This document shows positions 43,894 through 51,854 of a stretch of DNA of 64,000 bases, one piece after another. Location: assembly GCF_002305895.1 (NCBI RefSeq), contig NZ_CP022203.1, positions 2,954,501 to 3,018,500 on the forward strand, given 5' to 3'. How positions within the stretch are numbered: the stretch's first letter is position 1; each line of letters opens with the position of its first letter. The stretch is from Corallococcus macrosporus DSM 14697 (GTDB taxonomy: Bacteria; Myxococcota; Myxococcia; Myxococcales; Myxococcaceae). Position numbers and translations under genes: made by a program. The notes below the pieces were generated by a model that did no database searches, was not told the DNA's origin, and was given only the letters and a program-made list of their open reading frames with translations.

Positions 43894-45534
43894 CTACTTC
43901 CGGCGGCGGTAGAGCAGGCCCGCGGCCAGCAGGGCCAGGGAGGCAGGGAGGAGGGTGGCGGTGGGCCCGGCGGCGCAACCTCCGCTGGACGCGCTCAGCC
44001 CGTCATCCGGGTCCTCCGGCGAGTCCGGCAGCCCCGGGCGGGGCGACGGCGAGCCCGTGTCCGGCGTGCCCGGGTCGGGCGTCTGCGGCTCCTCGCCAGG
44101 GGACTCCGCCTCGGCCACCTGGACGAGCGCGGTGGCCGTCTGCTTCACCGCGCCCTGGGTGGCGGTGGCCGTCACCGTGTACTGACCGGGGAGGGCGAAG
44201 ACGTGCTCCACCGCCTCGCCCTCGGCCGCGCCGCCGTCCCCGAAGTCCCAGGTCACCGCCGCGCCGGTCAGGGTCGGGGTGGCCCTGAAGAGGGCGCGGT
44301 GGGGGGCCACGCCGCGCTCACCCTCGACGACGAGCGCCAGCTCGCCCTCGGGGAGCGGCTCCTGGGGCGGCAGGTCCTTCTGCAGCGTGAAGCGGTCCGC
44401 GGTGGTGCCGTCATGGCCCATCAGCTCCGCGGTGAGCGTGCCGTCCACCACCGTCACGTCGAGGAAGCCGTAGGTCTGGTTGTCGCGGATGACGCTCCAG
44501 TCCGGCTTGCTGCCCGGGAGCTGCCGCAGCGTCGCGCCGCCGCCGCCCACCACGAGGTAGGGGATGCCCTGCTCGCCGTCCGCGGCGATGCCGTCACCCT
44601 TCATGGGCTTGCTGCGCTCGTAGTTGTGGTCATGCCCGGTGAGCACCAGGTCCACGCCGTACTTCTCCATGATGGGGCCGAAGTGGCGCCGCATGGAGAG
44701 CTGCGAGCCGTGCTCGCCGCTGGACCAGGGCGGGTGGTGGAAGAAGACAATCTTCCAGGGCTGCGTCGAGCCCGCGAGGTCCCGCTCCAGCCACGTCTTC
44801 TGCGCGTCGCGCGTGCAGCGGTCCGCCGACGCCAGGCCCACGGCGCAGTTGGAGTCGAGCGCCACGAAGTGCACATGGCCCCAGTCGAACGAGTAGTAGC
44901 GCTCGGTGCCTTCCGGGTTGTTGGAGGGCAGGTAGAGGTTGTCCAGGTAGGGCTGCCCCTGGTTCGTCACGTACTCATGGTTGCCCAGCGCCGCGAAGAA
45001 GGGCACCTGGGCCAGCAGGGCCTCCATGGGCACGAAGAGGTTGTTCTGGATCTCCGCCTCGGTCCCGTCGGCGTACGCGTTGTCCCCCAGCGCGACGAAC
45101 AGCTCCGCGTTCCGCTTCACCATGGCCGAGACGACCTTGCGCTGGTTCGAGCCGCCCGTGCCGAAGTCGCCCACCGTGATGAAGTGCACGCTGCGCGTCC
45201 CGGGCACGGGCGCGGTGCGGAAGCGGTTGAGCGGCGTGCGCAGGCCACAGGCCGACACCTCGTACGTGTACTCGGTGCCGGGCTTCAGGCCGGTCAGCAC
45301 CACCGCGTGCGCCTTCCCGCTGTCCTGGGAGACGGCGGACTGGTCGGCTGCCCCCTCGCCGTAACGCACCTCGGCCTGGCAGTTGGCCGCCAGCCGGAAC
45401 GCCACGGTCGCCGTGTCGGGGCCGACCTTCTGCAGGTAGGGGTCCCGGTACAGCGTGCCCGCGCTCGCGGTGCTGGCCAGCAGCGTCAGGGAGGCCGCCA
45501 GGGTGGCAAGGTGAAGGGGGGTCTTCCGGTGCAT
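43894..45534 (-). CDS. Secreted purple-acid-type metallophosphatase with PKD domain and MYXO-CTERM-like anchor
   Basis: 546 residues. Signal peptide, then a purple acid phosphatase N-terminal fibronectin-like domain (about 26-110, YRDPYLQKVGPDTATVAF), calcineurin-like phosphatase domain with the metal motifs VGDFGTG, GDNAYADG, GNHEY, FFHHPPW and GHDHNYER, a PKD domain (about 410-480, VTWDFGDG), a Pro/Asp/Ser-rich linker, and a tail GGCAAG, helix, YRRRK resembling the MYXO-CTERM anchor. Exported phosphatase that could release phosphate from extracellular esters. It follows the lipoprotein at 45664 by 129 bases on the same strand, at the end of the VTC/DUF4956 gene run. Confidence 0.85.
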   Translation of the reverse strand: MHRKTPLHLATLAASLTLLASTASAGTLYRDPYLQKVGPDTATVAFRLAANCQAEVRYGEGAADQSAVSQDSGKAHAVVLTGLKPGTEYTYEVSACGLRTPLNRFRTAPVPGTRSVHFITVGDFGTGGSNQRKVVSAMVKRNAELFVALGDNAYADGTEAEIQNNLFVPMEALLAQVPFFAALGNHEYVTNQGQPYLDNLYLPSNNPEGTERYYSFDWGHVHFVALDSNCAVGLASADRCTRDAQKTWLERDLAGSTQPWKIVFFHHPPWSSGEHGSQLSMRRHFGPIMEKYGVDLVLTGHDHNYERSKPMKGDGIAADGEQGIPYLVVGGGGATLRQLPGSKPDWSVIRDNQTYGFLDVTVVDGTLTAELMGHDGTTADRFTLQKDLPPQEPLPEGELALVVEGERGVAPHRALFRATPTLTGAAVTWDFGDGGAAEGEAVEHVFALPGQYTVTATATQGAVKQTATALVQVAEAESPGEEPQTPDPGTPDTGSPSPRPGLPDSPEDPDDGLSASSGGCAAGPTATLLPASLALLAAGLLYRRRK

Positions 45535-45663
45535 GGGGCCTCCTCCCGAACAAGCTCGGGGTAGAGGCGCAACCGTTCAACCGCTGACCTTCATCCTGCC
45601 CCCACCCGGAGTAGGAGGCGGCGGAGCGGGGCCCCGTGTCTCCGCCTCCCCTCCGGACAGGCT

Positions 45664-46449
45664 TCACGGCTTGATGTCGTACGAGGCCAGGTCCTCCGTG
45701 CGCTCCCCTTCCTCGCGCACCTTCCCGATGCCGGGAACGAGCCAGTAGAAGCGCGTCTTGTCCTGCTTCACCTCGCCGTTGTCGTTGACCTTGTCGCGCT
45801 GAATCTTGACCGCGTTGGTGAAGGTCCCGGCCTTCGTCGTCACCGTCACGCCCGTCTCGAGCACCTTCCAGATGTACGTCGGGCTCTTCTCGTCCCGGGA
45901 TCCGTCGCCCAGGATGATGTGCTCCAGCACGTCGCTCTTGTACGTCCAGGGCAGGGCGTCCGGAACGCGCGCCACGGACTTCACCGTGGCGGGGGACCAG
46001 GTGGTGGAGCGGACCTGCTGGCCGTCGCGGTGGTCGTCCTCGCGCAGGCGCACGACGAGCCCGTTGGTGAGCTCCACCTGCCACGAATACTCCTCGTAGA
46101 GGACGTTGTTGAGGACGCGGTCCTGGCGGCTGTGCACCTGGACGGCGTTGATGCCGGGCTGGCCGGGGACCTCGCCGGGGCCCACCACCGTCACCTGCTT
46201 CTGGAAGTTGCCCTCGACGGGGTCCTGGATGTCATAGACCCAGGTGCTGCCCGTGGTCAGCGGCCACAGCGTCTGCGTCCCCGTGGGCTCCTCCCCGTTG
46301 CCCTGTCCACCCGGGCCGCCCGGGTTCACGGGTTCTCCCGGCAGGCCTCCTCCAGGCGTGGGGTCCTGCGCATCACCCGCGGGCAGGCTGTTGCCGCCAC
46401 ACGCCACCAACCACCCCGCCGCGAACACGGCCACCCAGCTCCGCCTCAT
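45664..46449 (-). CDS. Lipoprotein, member of the VTC/DUF4956 gene run
   Basis: 261 residues; lipobox WLVAC, a Gly/Pro-rich spacer (about 20-55), then a domain starting LWPLTTGSTWVYDIQDP, a pattern seen in uncharacterised lipoproteins whose domains begin with a PL..GS.W.Y motif. No catalytic motif. GGAGGAGCGGGT ribosome site before ATG 46449. Its start overlaps the DUF4956 gene's stop by 4 bases. Possibly the outer-membrane or periplasmic component of that module. Confidence 0.65.
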   Translation of the reverse strand: MRRSWVAVFAAGWLVACGGNSLPAGDAQDPTPGGGLPGEPVNPGGPGGQGNGEEPTGTQTLWPLTTGSTWVYDIQDPVEGNFQKQVTVVGPGEVPGQPGINAVQVHSRQDRVLNNVLYEEYSWQVELTNGLVVRLREDDHRDGQQVRSTTWSPATVKSVARVPDALPWTYKSDVLEHIILGDGSRDEKSPTYIWKVLETGVTVTTKAGTFTNAVKIQRDKVNDNGEVKQDKTRFYWLVPGIGKVREEGERTEDLASYDIKP

Positions 46450-47153
46450 ACCCGCTCCTCCCGTGTGCTCTTCGGATTCACCGCCGTCCACCGCAAGCCG
46501 CGCAGGGCCGCCCCTTCCGTGCGGCCCAGGGCCGCGGCGAGGGAGCCCGGCTCCGGCTCCTCCACTTCCAGCTCCAGCCGCCGCCCGTCGAAGTCGAGCG
46601 CGCAGCTCTTCACCATGACGTTCCGCTCACCCAGCGCCCGGCGCAGCGTGGCCTCCGCGCCCACCAGGTCGTCCGACTGCGCGGACAGCACCAGCCGCTG
46701 CTTCACCGCGGCGGGCGCCTCCTCGCGGTTGAAGCAGTCCAGCACGAAGAGCAGGGCCATCACGAACAGCGTCCCGACGAAGGCCAGCCCCAGGCTGCCA
46801 TGTCCGCACGCCATGCCCAGGCCAATCATCAGGAAGAGGATGGCCGCGTCGCGCGGGTCCTTGAGGCCGGAGCGGAAGCGCACGAAGCCGCCCAGGCCCA
46901 CCAGCCCGAAGGCCTTCGCCAGGCTGTCGCCGATGACGGCGGTGATGACCGCCGCCGCCGCGCACAGCAGCACCTGGGCCTGAATCATGTCCGCCTTGGG
47001 CAGCGCGCGCTTCATGAGCAGGCGCCAGGGCCGCAGCGAGAGCAGCGTGCCGATGAGCGCCGCGGCCAGCATCCGCGGAAGTATCGCGGTGATGGACAGC
47101 GCGCTGAACTCCGCCTTCGCGCCTTCGAACAGCGCCGAGAATGGGGCGTCCAT
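46446..47153 (-). CDS. DUF4956-type membrane protein
   Basis: 235 residues with about four to five helices (30-140), including ITAVIGDSLAKAFGLVGLGGFVRFRSGLKDPRD, here cited only by position (about 75-105), which is the family's conserved block, followed by LGLAFVGTLFVMALLFVLD and a soluble C-terminal alpha/beta domain (about 150-235). DUF4956 proteins often occur beside VTC-type polyphosphate polymerase domains and CotH kinases. Here the VTC gene is two genes upstream. A transport or regulatory role in polyphosphate synthesis is an inference. The stop overlaps the next start. Confidence 0.75.
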   Translation of the reverse strand: MDAPFSALFEGAKAEFSALSITAILPRMLAAALIGTLLSLRPWRLLMKRALPKADMIQAQVLLCAAAAVITAVIGDSLAKAFGLVGLGGFVRFRSGLKDPRDAAILFLMIGLGMACGHGSLGLAFVGTLFVMALLFVLDCFNREEAPAAVKQRLVLSAQSDDLVGAEATLRRALGERNVMVKSCALDFDGRRLELEVEEPEPGSLAAALGRTEGAALRGLRWTAVNPKSTREERV

Positions 47154-47162
47154 GGTTGGAAC

Positions 47163-48863
47163 CTAGACCTCCACCCGGGCCGTGGCGTCCACGCGGACCG
47201 CGCGCCCGGGCTGCGGCGCGAGCGTCCGGGCCGTGGCGACCACGGCATAGGCATTGCGCAGCACCGGCAGCCGGTCCGGATGCTCCGCCAGGACGCGCTC
47301 GACGAGCGCTTGCGCATGCGGCCCCAGGGGCAGCCCCTTCAGGGAGGACACCGCGGTGGTGGGCCACCGGCCCAGGTGCTCCACGCGCAGCTTCCAGGCC
47401 CGCGTGACATCCATGCCATCCACCGAGTCCAGGGCCTCCTTCGTCAGCGGCGCGCCGCGCTCGCGCAGGGCCCAGGCCTCCTCGGTGTCCAGCCCCGTCA
47501 GCGAGCGGAGCACCAGCTTCAGGGCCTTGCCCGCCAGGGCCTCCCGCAGCCCGCGAGCCACCGCCGTGTCCAGGCCCAGGGTGCTGCGCAGCACCGCGAG
47601 CCGGTCGTGGGGCAGCAGCACCTCGCGCAGCGCGTCCGCCCGGGCGCCCGGGACGCCGGTGAGGCTGCGCGCCACCTCCGCGAACAGCTTGCGCTGCATG
47701 CCCGCCTCGCGCACCACCCAGGACTCCTCGCAGTCCTGACCGGCGAGCCCGGCCAGGACCTCGGCGAGCCGCCCGTCCCGCATCGCGCGCTCACGCAGGG
47801 CCCAGGCCGGGGCCGAGCCGTCATGCCTGAGGCTCGCCAGCACCTCCGCCGGGGCCTGCGCGTACAGCCGCTGGCGCAGCATGGCCGCGCGCGAGTCCGT
47901 GCGGCCCGTGAGGCTGAAGGCCACCTCGGCCGGCGCCAGGTCCGCCAGCACCTCCCGCAGGTCCATGGCCGGCGCGTCGTCCAGGCCCGCCATGCCGCGC
48001 GCCGTGAGGCCCGGGAAGCGCTCCGCGAAGGCCAGTCGCTGCTGGTGCGCGGGCAGGCCCGGCACGCCGCTCAGCATCCACACCGCCAGCGCCGGTTCGC
48101 GCTGCTCCACGGCGTCCAGCGTCTGGAAGAAGCGCTCCTCCACGTTCTGGAGGGTGGTGGGGCCCGCCGGACGGGGCCGGGCAGGGGCCGGGACGATTCG
48201 CTGCACCTGCTGCTCGCGGCCCTCCAGCCGGGCCACCACCGCGTCCACCAGCCGCTGCTCCAGCACGCGCAGCGGCACGTCGTTGTTCTCCAGGATGAGC
48301 CAGCGCTGCGGGTCCTTGCGCGCCATCTCCAGGAAGGACTCGCGCACCCGCACCGCCAGGCCGGCGCCGGCGAGCCCCTTCCGGCTGTCCCCGTCACTGA
48401 CGCGCTTGCTCTGGAGCTTGCCCAGGCGCTTGCGCAGCCGCGCCAGGTCCGGATCCACGTCCACCAGGATGACCAGGTCCGGCCACAGGCCCTGCGAGGC
48501 CAGCTCGCACGCGGGCCGCAGCTCCTCCATGGGCAGGCCGCGGCCGCCGCCGCTGAGCGCGAGCTGTGAATACAGGTAGCGGTCGGTGATGCACACCTCG
48601 CCCCGGGACAGCGCGGGCGCCACCACTTCATCCAACTGCTGGGCGTCCCGCGCCAGGTTGAGGAAGAACTCCGCGCGGGGCGACATCTCCATCAGCCGCG
48701 AGTCGCGCGTCAGCTCCCGGATGCGCCGCGCCGTGGGGGCTTTCAACTCGCCGCCCTCCCGGGCGTGCGACACCCGGTAGCCCAGCCGCTTCAGCTTCGC
48801 GGCCAGCAGGTTGGAGAGCGTCGTCTTGCCGCTGCCGTCAATGCCTTCAAAGTCGATGAACAC
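47163..48863 (-). CDS. Thymidylate-kinase-like protein fused to a helical repeat domain
   Basis: 566 residues. Residues 1-215 are a TMK-type P-loop kinase: FEGIDGSGKTT (Walker A, Lys13), CITDRYLYSQLAL (DRY motif), PDLVILVDVDPDLA. The normal TMK REPGGT segment is degenerate (AREGGELKAPT). Residues about 230-566 are Ala/Leu/Arg-rich repeats of roughly 30 residues with a recurring SLTGLDTEEAWALRE-type pattern, likely an alpha-solenoid. TMK is about 210 residues, so the extra 350 are unusual. Lies 6 bases after the VTC gene and 9 bases before the DUF4956 gene. May be a divergent nucleotide kinase rather than the cell's dTMP kinase. Confidence 0.82.
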   Translation of the reverse strand: MFIDFEGIDGSGKTTLSNLLAAKLKRLGYRVSHAREGGELKAPTARRIRELTRDSRLMEMSPRAEFFLNLARDAQQLDEVVAPALSRGEVCITDRYLYSQLALSGGGRGLPMEELRPACELASQGLWPDLVILVDVDPDLARLRKRLGKLQSKRVSDGDSRKGLAGAGLAVRVRESFLEMARKDPQRWLILENNDVPLRVLEQRLVDAVVARLEGREQQVQRIVPAPARPRPAGPTTLQNVEERFFQTLDAVEQREPALAVWMLSGVPGLPAHQQRLAFAERFPGLTARGMAGLDDAPAMDLREVLADLAPAEVAFSLTGRTDSRAAMLRQRLYAQAPAEVLASLRHDGSAPAWALRERAMRDGRLAEVLAGLAGQDCEESWVVREAGMQRKLFAEVARSLTGVPGARADALREVLLPHDRLAVLRSTLGLDTAVARGLREALAGKALKLVLRSLTGLDTEEAWALRERGAPLTKEALDSVDGMDVTRAWKLRVEHLGRWPTTAVSSLKGLPLGPHAQALVERVLAEHPDRLPVLRNAYAVVATARTLAPQPGRAVRVDATARVEV

Positions 48864-48869
48864 TGTGCC

Positions 48870-49583
48870 CTATCCCCCTGCGACGCCATCCGCGGCGAAA
48901 GCGTGGACCTTCGCCATTCCCTCTGCGAACTTGCTGTAGGCCGGCCCTCCGCCCGGATTGAGCGACGCCAGCCACTCGGGCAATTCGTGCCCGAGGTGCT
49001 TCACCTCCACCACCACTCGCGGCTCCACCCACTGCGCGGGCTCCAGCCGCTCCACCGACAGCGCAAGCTGTGACAGCGCCTGCTCCGGCGCAATCCGGTG
49101 GTAGCGAATGTCGCGATCCACCGTCACCCGCCACGCCTGCGAGGACTGGTACACGTGGCGCGTGTACGTCACCGCCAGCACCGGGCTGAGGCTGCCACCC
49201 GCGATGAGCGGCAGCAGGCTGGCGCCGCCGCGCAGCACGCGGCCCAGGTCGGAGCGCGGCACCCACACCCGGCGCTTCTGCGTGAGGCCGCGCCGCTCCC
49301 GCTTCACCTCCAGCACCACGCGCGGCGCGCCGCCCGCGCCCAGGTCGGGCGCGTACTCCTTCGTCCGGACCTTGAGACAGTCGTCCGGCGTGCGCATGGC
49401 CCGCGCCGCCAGCGGACCACCCGGCCGGTCGAAGTAGACGGACACGATGCGCGTGGGAGGGGGCAGGTGCCCCTCCAGCTCCAGCGTGAGGCGCGTGCCC
49501 AGCGCCGCCGCCGTCTTCTCTGCCAGCACCAGCTTGAATTCCCGCCGGAGCTTGGTGACTTCTCCTTCCGCGAAGGACAGCAT
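48870..49583 (-). CDS. VTC-domain (polyphosphate polymerase-like) protein
   Basis: 237 residues of the VTC superfamily, whose yeast member Vtc4 makes polyphosphate from ATP. Basic and acidic tunnel residues are conserved: RREFKLVL (13-20), SVYFD (48-52), LKVRTKEY (70-77; K71, R73, K75), VVLEVKRE (89-96; E92, K94), QKRRVW (102-107), TYTRHVYQ (139-146), WRVTVDRDIRYHR (151-163), VVVEVKHLG (190-198; E193, K195) and the terminal SKF (217-219). This is the soluble catalytic domain alone with no transmembrane helix. It sits in the gene run porin, VTC, kinase, DUF4956, lipoprotein, phosphatase. Confidence 0.88.
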   Translation of the reverse strand: MLSFAEGEVTKLRREFKLVLAEKTAAALGTRLTLELEGHLPPPTRIVSVYFDRPGGPLAARAMRTPDDCLKVRTKEYAPDLGAGGAPRVVLEVKRERRGLTQKRRVWVPRSDLGRVLRGGASLLPLIAGGSLSPVLAVTYTRHVYQSSQAWRVTVDRDIRYHRIAPEQALSQLALSVERLEPAQWVEPRVVVEVKHLGHELPEWLASLNPGGGPAYSKFAEGMAKVHAFAADGVAGG

Positions 49584-49599
49584 CGTTGAGTCTCCGTGC

Positions 49600-50910
49600 C
49601 TAGAAGCGTGCGCCAAGTTCGATGGAGTGCTGCAGGCCCGGGAACTCGTCGCCAGGCCGCAGCGCGCGCTCCGTCTGGAGCTGGGCCCGGAAGCGGGTTC
49701 CGAGCAGCACGTTGAAGCCGCCCACCAGCGAGTGTCCGTCTCCTCGCACCGTGTCACCGCGAAGCTGCAGGGCCTCCACGCCCGCCACGGGCTGGATGGC
49801 CCACTCGTCACCCACGTGGATGAGGTACTGGGCCAGCAGCATCTGCGCCGTGAAGGGGCCCATGGGCAGCCGGCCGGAGATGGCCTCGCCGGTGATGACG
49901 AAGCCCGCGAGCTTCAGCTCCGCGTCCGCCGCCACCGCGTGCTTGCGCGCCAGGTCCATTGCTTCGGACACGTAGGTGCTGACGCCCACGGTGAGCGGCT
50001 TGAAGTTGAAGGGCCGCACGCTCACGCGCGCCGCGGCGTCCTCCTTCAGCCGGGCCCCCGCCTCATCGACGGCGCCCTGGAAGAACCCGGCGGAGATCTT
50101 GAGCTTCCAGACGTTCTTCAGCCGGACTTCACCCATCAAACCCATGCGGCGGCCGCCCATCTGATGGGTCTCCGTGATGTACTCCTCCACCAGGCCGCGG
50201 GACTGGATGGGCAGATCCCACGACGACTCCAGGGAGCGCTGGAGGAAGGGCGTCTTGAACTGGCCGCCGTAGAGGCGGAAGCGCTTGTTGTCATCCGCCA
50301 GGCGCACGAAGGCGTCCTTGAGCATCTGCGAGTCCGCCAGGTCCGCCGTCACCTCCGCTTCCAGGTTGGCCAGCGACGTGCTCACGCCCACGCGCGCGTC
50401 GGCGATGGACAGCCGGCGCTGGAACTGGTTGCGCTCGTCGGCGCGGGCCCGCGCGGATACGCGGCCGATGACGCGGATGGTCTGCACCTCGCTCTTGGGC
50501 TTGTCGTCGAGGGCGTCCGGGTTCTCGCCCAGCGAGTCATCCTGGGGCTGTCCGGGCCGCTGCTGCTGCTGGCGCTTCTCCGCGTCCCGCCGCTCCTTCT
50601 CCGCGTCAGCCTCACCGGGGAGGGGATTCACGGATGGCGGCTGCGCCCCAGGCGCCGCCGGAGGCGGCAGCGCCTGGGCCATGGCACCCTCGAGCGACGA
50701 CGACGCGGCGTCGTCCTCCTCCGGAAGCAGCAGCTCGGGAGGCTCCACCCCGTCCACCACGCCGCCTGACAGCAGGTCATCCTCCGCCTGCGTGGCGCGT
50801 TCCTCCGTCCGCGGGCCAGTCGTGCCGGCATTCACGGACGCCGGAATGCCCAGCAAGATTGCGACGAGCAGGCCTCGCCTCGTCCGTTCATCCACCCGCC
50901 ACCCACCCAT
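49600..50910 (-). CDS. Porin-like outer membrane protein (phosphate-selective type possible)
   Basis: 436 residues from ATG 50910 (GGAGGC ribosome site 8-9 bases upstream; GTG 50916 is an alternative). Signal peptide RRGLLVAILLGIPASVNA, a charged Glu/Gln-rich, Pro-containing stretch (about 25-135), then about 300 residues of amphipathic strands with FKTPFLQRSLESSW, KLKISAGFFQGAV and C-terminal LQHSIELGARF ending in Phe, as in OprP/OprO-type porins. First gene of the VTC run, 16 bases before the VTC gene. Phosphate selectivity is inferred only from context and shape. Confidence 0.7.
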   Translation of the reverse strand: MGGWRVDERTRRGLLVAILLGIPASVNAGTTGPRTEERATQAEDDLLSGGVVDGVEPPELLLPEEDDAASSSLEGAMAQALPPPAAPGAQPPSVNPLPGEADAEKERRDAEKRQQQQRPGQPQDDSLGENPDALDDKPKSEVQTIRVIGRVSARARADERNQFQRRLSIADARVGVSTSLANLEAEVTADLADSQMLKDAFVRLADDNKRFRLYGGQFKTPFLQRSLESSWDLPIQSRGLVEEYITETHQMGGRRMGLMGEVRLKNVWKLKISAGFFQGAVDEAGARLKEDAAARVSVRPFNFKPLTVGVSTYVSEAMDLARKHAVAADAELKLAGFVITGEAISGRLPMGPFTAQMLLAQYLIHVGDEWAIQPVAGVEALQLRGDTVRGDGHSLVGGFNVLLGTRFRAQLQTERALRPGDEFPGLQHSIELGARF

Positions 50911-51064
50911 GTCCACGCCTCCCCGACCGCCACCTGCTGCGCGTCCACTGCAACACGGGTGCCCGTTCGATGAGCGGACGTGGAGGGCTGGGGGAGGTCC
51001 GGTTCCGGACGGATGGAGGGCCTGACGGTGTAGAAAACGTGTGACCCGGCCGTCACGTTGCCGT

Positions 51065-51090
51065 GACAGGGAACGAAAGTTCCCACTGTC
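51065..51090. terminator. GAAA-tetraloop hairpin upstream of the porin gene
   Basis: Stem GGGAAC-GAAA-GTTCCC extended by GACA/TGTC with a one-base bulge, between the stop of the 51133 gene and the start of the porin gene. A second dyad, GTCACG-TTGC-CGTGAC, lies just before it (about 51051-51066). Likely terminator or operator. Confidence 0.55.
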
Positions 51091-51132
51091 GCGGCAGGCG
51101 ACCCTGTACGAATGCCCGTCGGCTGGAAGGAG

Positions 51133-51822
51133 TTACTGCCTGGACGGCGGATCCGACGGCGGGGTGGGGTCCGCGCCCAGGCCCGGCGGCGCGGGCGCCT
51201 CCGGTGGGGTTGGGGGCGCCGCCGTGGGGAGCTCCCCCGTGGATCCGGACGCCTTCACGCGCCGCAGCACGTTGCGCAGGCCCAGGAACAGCGCCGTGCC
51301 CGCGCCCACGAGAATCAAGCCCCAGCCCATGCCTCGGGGAAGGGGCGTGCTCGCCACGGCGAAGCGCGCGGTGATCACCTTGAGATGGGTGTTGCGGTAC
51401 CTCACCTCCAGGTCCCACGGCCCGGGCGTGTCCGGGGTGAACTCGGTGTGCCAGTTGACCCCGTCCCGCGTCAGCGTTTTCGTTTGCTGGGAGGGAGCGC
51501 CAGTGGGATGGAAGGTGAGGGTGAGCGGCCCGTCGAACTCGGGACCCTCGAAGGTGCCTACATGCAACGACACGGAGATGGGCTCTCCCTCGCGAGGCAT
51601 GGCGGGGTGGAGGGTGCCCTGGAGGCGCTCCTCGGCGTCCGCCCAGCGCAGCTCGAGGACGTCTCCGCGCCGTTCAATGCGAATCTGATCGTTCGCTGGG
51701 GCCGCAACCGTGGTAGTTGCAACCAGGAGGCCGGCGAGCAGTGCCCAGCCGGACTTCGAAACCGGCCGCCTTTGCCTCTGACGCGGCTGTCCTCTAAGAT
51801 GCGCTGCCCTGCTGCATTCCAC
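51133..51822 (-). CDS. Exported protein with C-terminal membrane helix, uncharacterised
   Basis: About 229 residues from GTG 51822; ATG 51870 would overlap the divergent kinase start. Signal peptide (WALLAGLLVATTTVA) is followed by a beta-rich domain of about 120 residues (RLQGTLHPAMPREGEP, VSLHVGTFEGPEFDGPLTL, GPWDLEVRYRNTHLK) like an exported FixG/CopC-type or Ig-like fold, then a transmembrane helix (MGWGLILVGAGTALFLG) and a Pro-rich tail. No motif identifies it. Only about 30 bases separate it from the kinase at 51855, so the two share a divergent promoter region. Confidence 0.6.
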   Translation of the reverse strand: MECSRAAHLRGQPRQRQRRPVSKSGWALLAGLLVATTTVAAPANDQIRIERRGDVLELRWADAEERLQGTLHPAMPREGEPISVSLHVGTFEGPEFDGPLTLTFHPTGAPSQQTKTLTRDGVNWHTEFTPDTPGPWDLEVRYRNTHLKVITARFAVASTPLPRGMGWGLILVGAGTALFLGLRNVLRRVKASGSTGELPTAAPPTPPEAPAPPGLGADPTPPSDPPSRQ

Positions 51823-51854
51823 CTGAGCCTGCTCCCCGCCGGCAATGTCCCGGG

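Noticed and set aside
47163-48863. PPK2-type polyphosphate kinase
   Set aside because: The P-loop EGIDGSGKTT and the DRYLYS motif follow the TMK pattern; PPK2 has GxDxxGKGG and DRSWYNR. It is kept as TMK-like.
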